Shown here piece by piece: positions 7,930 through 16,051 of a DNA stretch of 34,955 nt. This stretch comes from CAZADH01 sp964483805. Its GTDB lineage: Bacteria; Muiribacteriota; Ozemobacteria; Ozemobacterales; Ozemobacteraceae. Both the position numbers and the translations under genes were made by a program. Under the pieces are notes generated by a model. It was not told where the DNA came from, did no database searches, and saw nothing but the letters and a program-made list of their open reading frames with translations. Location of the stretch: the NCBI GenBank assembly GCA_964483805.1, contig CAZADH010000024.1:1-34955 (forward strand), read 5' to 3'. Numbering within the stretch: position 1 is the first letter of the stretch; each line of letters opens with the position of its first letter.

Positions 7930-8289
7930 ATGACCGCGTCCGACAAAACAACGTCCATCGACGAACTCCGCGCCCTCGTTCGCCGCTTCATCGACGAGCG
8001 CGAGTGGGGCAGTTACCATACCCCGCGCAATCTCGCGGCCTCGATTTCGATCGAGGCCAATGAACTGCTCGAGCACTTCCAGTGGGTCGAACCGGGTCCC
8101 GACGCGCTCGACGACAAGGTTCGCCACGAGGTCGGCGAGGAAATGGCCGACGTCTTTGCGTATCTGCTCAGTCTGAGCCACGTTCTGGGTATCGATCTGG
8201 CCGCAGCGCTGACGGCCAAAATGCACAAGAACGCCCGCAAATACCCGGCCGACCAGTTCCGGCGGCGCTGGCACAAGGTTCGGTCCTGA
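7930..8289 (+). CDS. MazG-like nucleotide pyrophosphohydrolase
   Basis: 119 residues. Shows the MazG/RS21-C6-type all-alpha NTP pyrophosphatase signature: EREWGSYHTPRNLAASISIEANELLEHFQW, then EVGEEMADVFAYLL, with the E-x-x-E and E-x-x-D metal-binding clusters. Such enzymes hydrolyse (d)NTPs to NMP and pyrophosphate, cleaning up non-canonical or excess dCTP-type nucleotides in the cytoplasm. The frame also offers ATG 7891, but the TTGCGC-18-TATAAT promoter overlaps that start, so ATG 7930 is chosen. Separated by only three bases from the next gene. Confidence 0.87.
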   Translation: MTASDKTTSIDELRALVRRFIDEREWGSYHTPRNLAASISIEANELLEHFQWVEPGPDALDDKVRHEVGEEMADVFAYLLSLSHVLGIDLAAALTAKMHKNARKYPADQFRRRWHKVRS

Positions 8290-8292
8290 CCG

Positions 8293-8658
8293 ATGCGACC
8301 TTTTCTGTGGGGCTGGCTCTTCGCCGGATCGCTCCTGTTCTGCGGTCTGCAGGTCGTGGCGTTGCTGATTGCGTTCACCCTCTTCTACGTGGCCCCACAC
8401 AACGAACACACGCCGGTCTTCGCGACCGGATTCGCCTTCACCCTTGGTTTCCTCGGCCTGGGCACCATGACCGTGTTGTTCTTCGAGCGCATCGGCCGAC
8501 GCGTCGATCTTCTGCGCGACCGCGAAGCCGACCTGATGCGCAAGATCATCAAAGAGTCGCCCTTCTTCTTCTTTTCGCTGCTCTATTTCTTTCTGCTTGC
8601 GGCCTACATCGGGTTCTTCGTACTCATGTTGCCCTACATCAAACATGCGTGTGCATGA
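8293..8658 (+). CDS. Small membrane protein, three predicted TM helices
   Basis: 121 residues starting three bases after the mazG-like stop. Hydrophobic helices at about residues 8-32, 42-64 and 90-115; between the last two a charged amphipathic stretch (ERIGRRVDLLRDREADLMRK) probably faces the cytoplasm. A Phe-rich patch (FFFFSLLYFF) begins the last helix. No family recognised. Likely co-transcribed with the mazG-like gene. Confidence 0.75.
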   Translation: MRPFLWGWLFAGSLLFCGLQVVALLIAFTLFYVAPHNEHTPVFATGFAFTLGFLGLGTMTVLFFERIGRRVDLLRDREADLMRKIIKESPFFFFSLLYFFLLAAYIGFFVLMLPYIKHACA

Positions 8659-8724
8659 GGCCAGGCGCATCGGTCGGCCTCCTCGAGCGGCGCATGTGCC
8701 GGCCTGATCCGCGCCACGCGGGCC

Positions 8725-9882
8725 ATGGCTGACCCACGTTCCTGGCAGCGGGTCGCGGTCTGGACCATCGGCACGCTCGTCATCCTGGGCGTCGTCCTTG
8801 CCGTCCTGCCGCGGGAACCCAAGCGACCGCTCGTCATCGGAATCATCGGTCCGCTTTCGGGCACCGCGACGCCCTACGGGCAATCGCAGCGCGCCGGTGC
8901 CGAACTGGCTCTCGAACAGATCAACGCGAGCGCCGGCGTTCACGGACGGCGCATCGAAGCCGCCTTCGTCGATGACATCAACAACGCGGTGCGCGCCGCC
9001 GAACTCGCGGTCGAACTGATCTACAAACGCAACGTCACCGCACTGGTGGGTTGCATCGATTCGGAAGCCACCATGAATCTGCAACCCATCTGTGAACGGG
9101 CGGGCGTGCCCCTGCTCAACACCGGCAGCACCCATCCGCATGTGAAGGGGTCCGATTATCGCTACACCTTCAGCTCGATTGTCGACGATCAGCGGCAGGC
9201 CGAGACGCTCGCCGGACACATTGTCAACCGCTGCCAACGCCGGCGCGTCGCCGTCGTTTCGAGCACCAGCCGCTACGGCAGTGCCGGCGCCCACTGTGTC
9301 AACGCAGCTCTGAACCAACTCGGCTGCACCGCTGTTGCCAGCGCAACCTTCGCCGACGGCGCCGCCAACTTCGGCCAGGCCCTCACCGCGGTCATGGCCG
9401 CCAAACCAGATGCCATCGTCCTGTGGTGCTTGTGGCGCGATGCCGCGCTGCTGATTCGCCAGGCGCGTGAACTCGGTTGTGGCGCACCGTTCTTTGGCGG
9501 TGACGGACTCGCCGTTCCCGCCTTCATCGAACTGGGCGGCCCCGCCGTCGAAGGAACAGCCCTGGTCATGCCCTTCGCCCCCGCAACCGGTGATCCCCGC
9601 ATCGATGCGTTCATCACCGCCTATGCGGCCCGCACGGGGCGGATTCCCGATGGCCTAGCGGCCGCTGGCTACGACAACATCCTGCGCCTCGCCCGGGCGT
9701 TGCGCAGCCTGACGCCTGTCGATCTCGACGACCCCGACCTGAGCCGACGTCTCGCCGCCGCCCTCGCTGCCGAGGCCAAGACCCCCGACGCGCGATCGCC
9801 CGCCGAGCAGACGGCCATTCCCATCGCGGTGGTCCGCGCCGGACAGTTGGTGCCACTGGCACGGGAGCAAGAGACACCGTGA
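8725..9882 (+). CDS. Membrane-tethered LivJ-type (Peripla_BP_6) substrate-binding protein
   Basis: 385 residues. A hydrophobic helix at residues 11-28 without a signal peptidase site or lipobox suggests an uncleaved anchor. The rest is a type I periplasmic-binding fold of the branched-chain amino acid class: IGIIGPLSGTATPYGQ, AGAELALEQINASAGVHGR, NNAVRAAELAVELI, and YGSAGAHCVNAALNQLG. Family members bind Leu/Ile/Val, amides or aromatic compounds, or act as sensor inputs. No ABC permease or ATPase genes are nearby. The next gene, a tethered beta-propeller, overlaps by GTGA, so a sensory role is possible. Ligand cannot be inferred. Confidence 0.87.
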   Translation: MADPRSWQRVAVWTIGTLVILGVVLAVLPREPKRPLVIGIIGPLSGTATPYGQSQRAGAELALEQINASAGVHGRRIEAAFVDDINNAVRAAELAVELIYKRNVTALVGCIDSEATMNLQPICERAGVPLLNTGSTHPHVKGSDYRYTFSSIVDDQRQAETLAGHIVNRCQRRRVAVVSSTSRYGSAGAHCVNAALNQLGCTAVASATFADGAANFGQALTAVMAAKPDAIVLWCLWRDAALLIRQARELGCGAPFFGGDGLAVPAFIELGGPAVEGTALVMPFAPATGDPRIDAFITAYAARTGRIPDGLAAAGYDNILRLARALRSLTPVDLDDPDLSRRLAAALAAEAKTPDARSPAEQTAIPIAVVRAGQLVPLAREQETP

Positions 9883-10994
9883 CGACGCCGCACCCATTGG
9901 CGCGAACGTCACGGCGCTTCCGGCTGTCGCCGCCACTGGCCGTTGTCGTCGTCATTGGCCTGTATCTCGTCTGGCGGCTGGTTCCGAACCCGCAGCCACC
10001 CAAGGCGACACCCCCCGGCGAATCCACAAAGTTACATACATCGTATTTATCCACACCACCATCCGCCGACGTCGCACGCACGGGGCGTTCCCGCCAACCC
10101 CAGTTCGCCGGTCTTGCCGCCGCGCCCCTGATCCCATCGCCACCGATCAATGGCGTGCTCGAGCATGGCAATACATTGTGGTGCACCACCGAACGGGGTC
10201 TGCAGCGCATCGACAACGGCAAGGTCACCCCGGTACCGGGGTTCCCTGCCCCGCAAGGGAACGCGCTGGTGGCCGATGGCACCACCCTGTGGATCGGCAC
10301 CGCGTTCGGTCTCGTCGGCTACGACCTGACGACCACCCGATTCACCACCATTCGCGCCGCCACCGGCCTCATCCACGACATTGTCTGGACGCTGTGCAAC
10401 GACGGCAACACGCTGTGGATCGGCACGCAAGCCGGTTTCAGCGCCCGCACGCCCAGCGGCCGACTCGACAAGATCGACCCGACCGTGGCCAATCGCGGCC
10501 TCACCGGATCGGTCGTGGCCGCACTCGCCCACCGCTCCGGCCGCCTCTTCGTCGGCACCGATGAAGGGCTCTACTGTTGGCAGATCGACCGCGGTCCCAG
10601 TGACGCCCAGGCCTGGACCCGCGTTGTCCTCGGTAACACCGTCGCCCAGAACTGGGTCACCGCGCTGGCCACGACATCGACCCATCTGTGGGTCGGAACG
10701 GTGGGAGGACTGGCGCGCATCAACGATGCAGACCCGGGCAACCCGGCCTGGATCACCCGCGCCCACGGCCTGCCGGCCAATCGCGTCACCACCCTGCTGG
10801 CCGACGGCGACGGCGCCTGGATCGGCACCGCGGCCGGCCTTGCCTTCACCGATGCATCCGGAACGATCACTACCCCCGCCACCCAACCGCCCCAGTTCGC
10901 TCGCGGGGTTCGCACCCTTGCTCGTGCAACACCCCAGAACAACTGCATCTTCATCGGCACCGATGCCGGACTCTCGGTCTGGCACCCGGAATGA
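9879..10994 (+). CDS. Membrane-anchored beta-propeller protein (Reg_prop-like repeats)
   Basis: 371 residues from GTG 9879, overlapping the preceding stop. One N-terminal TM helix (about residues 18-35) is followed by a Pro/Thr-rich linker and five to six repeats of the form LWIGT-x-x-GL (GNTLWCTTERGL, TTLWIGTAFGL, NTLWIGTQAGF, LFVGTDEGL, LWVGTVGGL, AWIGTAAGL). These are two-component-regulator-propeller-like blades, normally found in the sensor part of hybrid histidine kinases. Here no kinase domain follows. It probably forms an extracytoplasmic propeller paired with the upstream binding protein. The linker contains an AT-rich island (10032-10049) closely matching one in the esterase gene. 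Confidence 0.83.
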   Translation: MTTPHPLARTSRRFRLSPPLAVVVVIGLYLVWRLVPNPQPPKATPPGESTKLHTSYLSTPPSADVARTGRSRQPQFAGLAAAPLIPSPPINGVLEHGNTLWCTTERGLQRIDNGKVTPVPGFPAPQGNALVADGTTLWIGTAFGLVGYDLTTTRFTTIRAATGLIHDIVWTLCNDGNTLWIGTQAGFSARTPSGRLDKIDPTVANRGLTGSVVAALAHRSGRLFVGTDEGLYCWQIDRGPSDAQAWTRVVLGNTVAQNWVTALATTSTHLWVGTVGGLARINDADPGNPAWITRAHGLPANRVTTLLADGDGAWIGTAAGLAFTDASGTITTPATQPPQFARGVRTLARATPQNNCIFIGTDAGLSVWHPE

Positions 10995-11025
10995 CGCAAG
11001 ATCCAGACGCGAGAGGAGGCCCACC

Positions 11026-13131
11026 TTGACCAACCCTCGACAACACGCATTGCCGCTGACCGGCGACCCGACGCCAGACGAGATCGACACACTGCGTGCA
11101 CAGATCCGCCATCACGAACGAAAGTACTACGCCGAAGCGTCGCCCGAGATCAGCGACACGGAGTTCGACGCCCTGATGAACCGTTTGCGCCAACTCGAAA
11201 CACGGCACCCCGAGCGAATCACCCCTGACTCGCCCACGCAGCGCGTCGGCGGCGTGGCATCTTCTTTCACCACGGTGAATCACCGCGTACCACTGCTCAG
11301 CCTCGACAATGCGTACAGCCTCGGTGACGTGCGCGACTGGATCACCCGGGCCGAACGCCTAGCCGAGCGCACCGTCTGGCCCATCGTAGCCGAACTGAAA
11401 ATCGATGGCGTTTCGGCAACCCTCCACTATCGCGACGGCCGCTTCGTAGCCGGAGCAACCCGCGGCGACGGCCAGGTCGGCGACGACGTGACCACCAATC
11501 TGCGCACGATCCGATCGTTGCCTCTGCAGATCGACAGCCGATTCGACATGGACATTCGCGGCGAGGTTTACCTGCCCAAAGCCCGCCTCACCGAGATCAA
11601 CCAAGAAAGGATCGCCGGCGGCGATGAACCGTTCAAGAACTGCCGCAACCTGACTGCCGGCACGCTCAAGAGCCTCGATCCCGAGGTTTCGCGCCAACGC
11701 CGCCTCGACCTGTTCACCTACGGCATCGCCCAGGCCGCCGAACTGGGCTTCCGCAGCCACGCGGCGGTCCTGCAATTTCTCACCGACGCGGGGTTTGCCG
11801 TCAACAGTCGCCGGCGACTCTGCCATTCCCTGGCGGACCTCGAAACGTTCATCGCCGAGATCGACCAACAGCGCAACGATTTCCCCTTCGACATCGACGG
11901 CATCGTCCTCAAGCTCGACACGTTGTCGTTGTGGGACACCTTACAAACGACGGCCAAAGCGCCGCGCTGGGCCATTGCCTACAAGTTCGCCCAACAACGG
12001 GCGATCACCCGGCTCGAAACGGTGACCTGGGAAGTCGGTCGTTCGCAACTGACCCCGGTCGCCCTGTTGTCTCCGGTCGAACTGGGGGGCACCACCGTCA
12101 AACGCGCGTCGTTGCACAACATCGATCAGATCCGCCAGAAGGGCCTGTTTGTCGGCGATCTCGTCGAAGTCGAGAAGGCGGGGTACATCATCCCCTACGT
12201 CATTGGTCCGGCTGCCGGCAACGACCGCGAGCACGATGGCGTGCCGCGGTCTTCGATCGAGATCCCGGCCCAGTGCCCGGGTTGCGATGGTCCCATCGTC
12301 ACGGTGGAGGGCGAGTCAACGACCATCGCCTGCGCCAATGCCGGCGGTTGCCGCGGCGTCCTTTTGCGCAAACTCGAGCACTTCGTGAAGATGATGGCGA
12401 TCGAGAACCTCGGCCCCCAGTTGCTCGAACGGCTCGTCACCGCCGGGGCCGTGACCGGCATCATCGACCTCTATCGACTCACCCACAACGACCTGCTCAT
12501 GGTCGAACGCATGGGTGAAAAGCTGGCGACCAAGATCCTCGCCAACATCGCCGCCAGCCGTAAAGAACCGCTCGATCGCGTCATTGCTGCCCTCGGCATT
12601 CCCGGTGTCGGCGAGGTGACGGCCGAGGCTTTGGCCGGAAAGGCCCGCCAGTTGGCGGGCCTGCGCTCGTTCACCGTCGACAGCCTCCTCGACAAGAACA
12701 GCAAGATCAAGGGTGTCGATAAGGTCCTGGCGCAAACCATTGTCGACTTCGTGCAGGCTCCCGCCCACGGTCAGTTGATCGATGCGCTCGCAGCCACTCT
12801 CACAACCCCACCGATCGCCGATCGACCGACCGATCCGCAGACGCTCAGCGGCAAAGTCATCGTCATCACCGGCGAGGCATCGGTACCACGCCGCGATCTC
12901 GAGACTCTCGTCAAGCAGCATGGCGGCACGGTCACCGGCTCCGTCTCGAAGAAGACCCATCTCGTCGTCATCGGCTCTCTGGCCGGCCCCGACTTCAGTT
13001 CGTCAAAGAAAGACAAGGCGCTCGCACTGGGCATTCCGATCATCGACGAGCATGAACTCATGCGCCTCGCGTCCGAAAACGGCCCGATTTCTGCCGACAG
13101 CACGTCTTCGCTCCCCCAAACCGCGCTTTGA
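11026..13131 (+). CDS. ligA: NAD-dependent DNA ligase LigA
   Basis: 701 residues from a TTG start at 11026, chosen because AGGAGG lies six bases upstream. LigA seals nicks in duplex DNA using NAD+ during replication and repair. Domains in order: Ia (YYAEASPEISDTEFDALMNRL, about 35-60), adenylation domain with nucleophile Lys125 in ELKIDG, motifs TRGDGQVGDDVT and DIRGEVYLP, OB fold, a Cys4 zinc finger (CPGCDG ... CANAGGCRG), helix-hairpin-helix region (ALGIPGVGEVTAEALA), and a C-terminal BRCT domain (GKVIVITGEASVPR onward). Length is slightly above the usual ~670. All key residues appear intact. Confidence 0.97.
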   Translation: MTNPRQHALPLTGDPTPDEIDTLRAQIRHHERKYYAEASPEISDTEFDALMNRLRQLETRHPERITPDSPTQRVGGVASSFTTVNHRVPLLSLDNAYSLGDVRDWITRAERLAERTVWPIVAELKIDGVSATLHYRDGRFVAGATRGDGQVGDDVTTNLRTIRSLPLQIDSRFDMDIRGEVYLPKARLTEINQERIAGGDEPFKNCRNLTAGTLKSLDPEVSRQRRLDLFTYGIAQAAELGFRSHAAVLQFLTDAGFAVNSRRRLCHSLADLETFIAEIDQQRNDFPFDIDGIVLKLDTLSLWDTLQTTAKAPRWAIAYKFAQQRAITRLETVTWEVGRSQLTPVALLSPVELGGTTVKRASLHNIDQIRQKGLFVGDLVEVEKAGYIIPYVIGPAAGNDREHDGVPRSSIEIPAQCPGCDGPIVTVEGESTTIACANAGGCRGVLLRKLEHFVKMMAIENLGPQLLERLVTAGAVTGIIDLYRLTHNDLLMVERMGEKLATKILANIAASRKEPLDRVIAALGIPGVGEVTAEALAGKARQLAGLRSFTVDSLLDKNSKIKGVDKVLAQTIVDFVQAPAHGQLIDALAATLTTPPIADRPTDPQTLSGKVIVITGEASVPRRDLETLVKQHGGTVTGSVSKKTHLVVIGSLAGPDFSSSKKDKALALGIPIIDEHELMRLASENGPISADSTSSLPQTAL

Positions 13132-13133
13132 GG

Positions 13134-13152
13134 GCCCCTGGAAGGGCGTTTT
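13134..13152 (+). terminator. Possible weak terminator after ligA
   Basis: A short GCCC/GGGC stem with a six-base loop, followed by GTTTTC, starts three bases after the ligA stop. The stem is short, so this is tentative. Confidence 0.3.
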
Positions 13153-13203
13153 CGGCAGAATTCGAACGTTTTGCGAAAACCTCTGCACCAACCAGACAAT
13201 ATG

Positions 13204-13212
13204 TGGTATATT
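13204..13212 (+). promoter_or_regulatory. Extended -10 promoter upstream of DUF2225 gene
   Basis: TG-G-TATATT is an extended -10 (TGN) element without a good -35. It implies a leader of about 85 bases that contains a GC-rich imperfect hairpin (about 13228-13263) and the palindrome at 13275-13290. Confidence 0.4.
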
Positions 13213-13274
13213 CACGGCAATTGAACGGCCCGGTGCCGTCGTTTTTGCGTCGGCGCGACCGGGTCGGTCAACAA

Positions 13275-13290
13275 TACTCATCGATGAGTA
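13275..13290. promoter_or_regulatory. Perfect 16-bp palindrome before DUF2225 gene
   Basis: TACTCATCGATGAGTA is its own reverse complement and ends 15 bases before ATG 13306. It could be an operator, or a 6-bp hairpin with TCGA loop in the leader RNA affecting initiation. Confidence 0.5.
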
Positions 13291-13305
13291 GGTACTGGTT
13301 GAATC

Positions 13306-14301
13306 ATGGCCCTCAATGAGAAGCTGTTCTTCCCGAAAGAGACCGTATGTCCGGTGTGCGATCAATCGTTCACCCGATATGCCTTGCAGAAGAGCCGTTT
13401 CAGCATTTCCAAGCGCGACATCGATTACCGCCCGCTCTATCTTGGCAGCGTCAACCCGCGCCTGTTCGCGGTCTGTGTCTGTCCGAACTGCCTGTACTCC
13501 GGTGAAGACAAGTTCTTCTGTCCGAAGCTGACGGCCGACGAAGCACGGCGCAAGCAGTTGTTTTCGTCGCAGAAGGCGCAATGGGAAGCCCAGAGCCGCA
13601 TCAGCGCCGCCGCCTCCGGACAACAAATCTGGAAGGACATGGCCGCCGACAAGCTCAAATCGATCAACCCGACCGAACTGATGATCCTCAAGCGGATCTC
13701 GCCGCTTCTGAAGAAGGCCGCGGCCGATGTGCTGGCCAAGGGTCGTCCGATCAACGAGTTGCAGAAACAGGGCGATTGGGATGCCGCCGTCCGCGGATAC
13801 GAACTCGCAGCGATCTGTTACAAGGCCCGCGCCGCCAACCACCGCATTCTTGGTTACACCTACCTTTCCGGCGCCTGGACGGCCAGAGATGCGTTCGAAG
13901 CCCTCACCGACGAAGACAAGAAGGCTCACTTTAAAGACATCGAGCGCGCCTTTCTGCGCGAGGCCCTCAATTTCCTGCTTATCACCAACAAAGCCACCAG
14001 CATCGAAGACGCGTATGCCCCCGATGGCAGCAAGATCGTCAAAGAGAACATGCCGCAGTCGCGCATCTTCGAGGTCATGTACATTCTGGCGGGCGTCAAT
14101 TACCTGCTCGGCAACCAACAAGACTGTTTGAAGTTCCTCGAACAGATCATCTTCGGTGGGGGCAGCGCCCAGGGCATCATGTTGTGGTTCGTCCAGCAGG
14201 CGCGCGACATGCGCCAGTTGGTCAACGAAGACCAGCAACGGGAACGGGATGAAGCCGACGACGAAGCGGCCCCCCCGCCTCCCGACGACGCGGCCACTTG
14301 A
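13306..14301 (+). CDS. DUF2225 family protein
   Basis: 331 residues. The N-terminal half matches the DUF2225 pattern: a zinc-ribbon-like CPVCDQSF at residues 11-18, KSRFSISKRDIDYRPLY, and a second pair in CVCPNCLYSG near 55-64, followed by a helical, probably TPR-like C-terminal half (RAKYNHRILGYTYLSGAW-like segments). Biochemical function of DUF2225 is unknown. No signal peptide, so cytoplasmic. The start has no strong Shine-Dalgarno and sits after a palindromic leader, so translation may be controlled. The last codons overlap the TTG of the next gene. Confidence 0.85.
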   Translation: MALNEKLFFPKETVCPVCDQSFTRYALQKSRFSISKRDIDYRPLYLGSVNPRLFAVCVCPNCLYSGEDKFFCPKLTADEARRKQLFSSQKAQWEAQSRISAAASGQQIWKDMAADKLKSINPTELMILKRISPLLKKAAADVLAKGRPINELQKQGDWDAAVRGYELAAICYKARAANHRILGYTYLSGAWTARDAFEALTDEDKKAHFKDIERAFLREALNFLLITNKATSIEDAYAPDGSKIVKENMPQSRIFEVMYILAGVNYLLGNQQDCLKFLEQIIFGGGSAQGIMLWFVQQARDMRQLVNEDQQRERDEADDEAAPPPPDDAAT

Positions 14302-15080
14302 TCTTGCCGTCTCGCTCGGAGCCCTTGCCGGCACCGTGGCCGGCAGTGTCGTTCCGGAGGGCGAGCGGGGGTCAACAAGACTCCGGTTTCCGCTCCCGAC
14401 CGCGAACAGCCAGCGCCGTCGTTGTTATTGTCATTGTATTGCTGATTGGCATCATCGCCGCGGGCGGTGCTGTTGTCTATCTGGCCCGGGCGGCCGAGAA
14501 CACCCTTGCCGGCGAACTGGCGGCCGGCTCACTGGCCATCGAGAAAGATCGGCTCGATGATGCGGTTGCCGCCTTTCGTCGTGCCGCCAAGGCCCACGGT
14601 CCGGCACTCAATCTGGGCCGGAAGCTCCATTTCACGTCCGGCGGCATGTCGGCCGAAGAGACCGGGCAGGTGTTTGTGGCCGCCCTGCTTCTGAAGGCCT
14701 ATGCCGAGATGTTCGATCTCAAGTCGGCCCAGGCCCCGCTCGAGGAGGCCCAAAAACACCTCGATGCGTTGGGCAGTCTGGCCCCTGCCGACCTGAGCAA
14801 AGACGTTGCCTCGGCCCGGGCCTGCGAACAGATACGGGCCGCCTTCGCCGCCGGCAAGGTGCGCGAGGGTCTGAAAGCGTTGCTCGCCGCCGATCACGCC
14901 GCGCGCAAAGGCGACACCGATTTCTCGATTCAAGAGATTCGCCTGCTCATTGCCGGCGGCAAGAAACTCAAGAGCGACGCCATCCTCAACCAGGCCCGGG
15001 AGCTGCTGTGGTTGATGTCGAGCAACGACGAGAAGAACCCGCGGCTGAACCAACTATGGGGCATTCTGAGCCGCCCCTGA
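14298..15080 (+). CDS. Single-TM protein with helical repeat-like domain
   Basis: 260 residues if the TTG at 14298 (overlapping the DUF2225 stop, TTGA) is used; an internal GTG near codon 16 is an alternative. A TM helix (about residues 39-63, VVVIVIVLLIGIIAAGGAVVYL) is followed by an all-helical domain with paired helices (AGSLAIEKDRLDDAVAAFRRAAKAH, LEEAQKHLDALGSL) typical of TPR-type solenoids. No enzyme motif. It may scaffold a complex at the membrane with the DUF2225 protein. The TM segment carries one copy of the dispersed WTGTATTDC motif. Confidence 0.75.
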   Translation: MILPSRSEPLPAPWPAVSFRRASGGQQDSGFRSRPRTASAVVVIVIVLLIGIIAAGGAVVYLARAAENTLAGELAAGSLAIEKDRLDDAVAAFRRAAKAHGPALNLGRKLHFTSGGMSAEETGQVFVAALLLKAYAEMFDLKSAQAPLEEAQKHLDALGSLAPADLSKDVASARACEQIRAAFAAGKVREGLKALLAADHAARKGDTDFSIQEIRLLIAGGKKLKSDAILNQARELLWLMSSNDEKNPRLNQLWGILSRP

Positions 15081-16051
15081 GCGCGGCCATCGCGACCGCA
15101 ACCGCGCCCTACGATCCGGTCTTCATCGAGCAGCACCACAGCATCGACCTGATTCCTGCGGCGTGTCGTCCTGGTTCCCGCGCGGCAACACTCGCCGCCC
15201 TGCACGACGACATCTTACATCGTGCATATAATGTATTTCATACACGCCCCGCCGCCTCGACACCTTCGCTCGACCGAGTGCCAGACATCGCGACCGGCAC
15301 CGATTTTCGCCGGGAGTACGGCCTCGACGCGGTTCGTCTTGGTCTACTGGCCGCCCCCGCCACCGCCAACGCGGCGGAACTCGTCCCCCTCGAACTGCTC
15401 GAATCGGCGCATCGGTGGCTCGCCTCGGTGTGGCGCCGACTCGACCGCCCCCCAGCCGCCCCGCGCGGAGCCCTCGATGGCGCGCCACGAACCCGGCATG
15501 CGGCCCGAAACGCAGACTCGGGAGACGCCTGCGACCCGGGCGACCCAGGAATGCTTCTCGCCACCGTACAAACCATGCGCGACCATCTCTGTCGCCGCGG
15601 TCGGGTCTATGCCGGCTATGCGGCGCTGCGCGAACTCTGGAAGGCAACCGCAAATCACCAGAGCGGCCAGGCCCACGCCGGGGTTGCCGATGTCGCGCCC
15701 CAGACAGAGCAGATCCTTCTGAGCCTGGTTTACCCGTTTGCACCTACCGTGGCCACGGTTCTGCGGCAACGCCGTGGCGAGCCCACGTTCGTGCAGTTCG
15801 ATCACGCCTTCATCGAGTCGGCCTTTCCCGACCACGTGGCCGTCCGCCTGTCGGTACAACGGCCCCGAACCGCAGGGTCGACAACAACCCACCACCCGGG
15901 AACCTGGTGCATCGAGGTGTTTCGCCGCGCCCACTGGCTGGCCGATCCCCTTCAGGCCGTCACCCAGCTCGCTTGGGTCCAACGGGCCGGTCAGGGTCTG
16001 CCGCCGCGTCGACTCGAGATGCATGTAGAAGGGGTGCTGGTCCAGTGGTGA
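15056..16051 (+). CDS. Stand-alone LeuRS C-terminal-half-like protein (no catalytic domain)
   Basis: 331 residues from ATG 15056; GTG 15008 (with GGAG five bases upstream) would add 16 residues. The middle and end resemble leucyl-tRNA synthetase after the KMSKS loop. DFRREYGLDAVRLGLLAAP parallels the EKYGADTVRLFMMFASP region, followed by LESAHRWLASVWRRL (VEGANRFLKRVWKL in LeuRS). Then come the anticodon-binding-domain segments TVQTMRDHLCRRGRVYAGYAALRELW and QTEQILLSLVYPFAPTVATVL (LNPFTPHICFTLW). The C-terminus MHVEGVLVQW recalls VQVNGKVR. HIGH, KMSKS and the CP1 editing domain are absent. It could be a split LeuRS beta subunit, as in Aquifex, or a repurposed paralog. It sits directly before comEA with a GTGA overlap. 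Similarity is read by eye, not aligned. Confidence 0.65.
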   Translation: MGHSEPPLSAAIATATAPYDPVFIEQHHSIDLIPAACRPGSRAATLAALHDDILHRAYNVFHTRPAASTPSLDRVPDIATGTDFRREYGLDAVRLGLLAAPATANAAELVPLELLESAHRWLASVWRRLDRPPAAPRGALDGAPRTRHAARNADSGDACDPGDPGMLLATVQTMRDHLCRRGRVYAGYAALRELWKATANHQSGQAHAGVADVAPQTEQILLSLVYPFAPTVATVLRQRRGEPTFVQFDHAFIESAFPDHVAVRLSVQRPRTAGSTTTHHPGTWCIEVFRRAHWLADPLQAVTQLAWVQRAGQGLPPRRLEMHVEGVLVQW

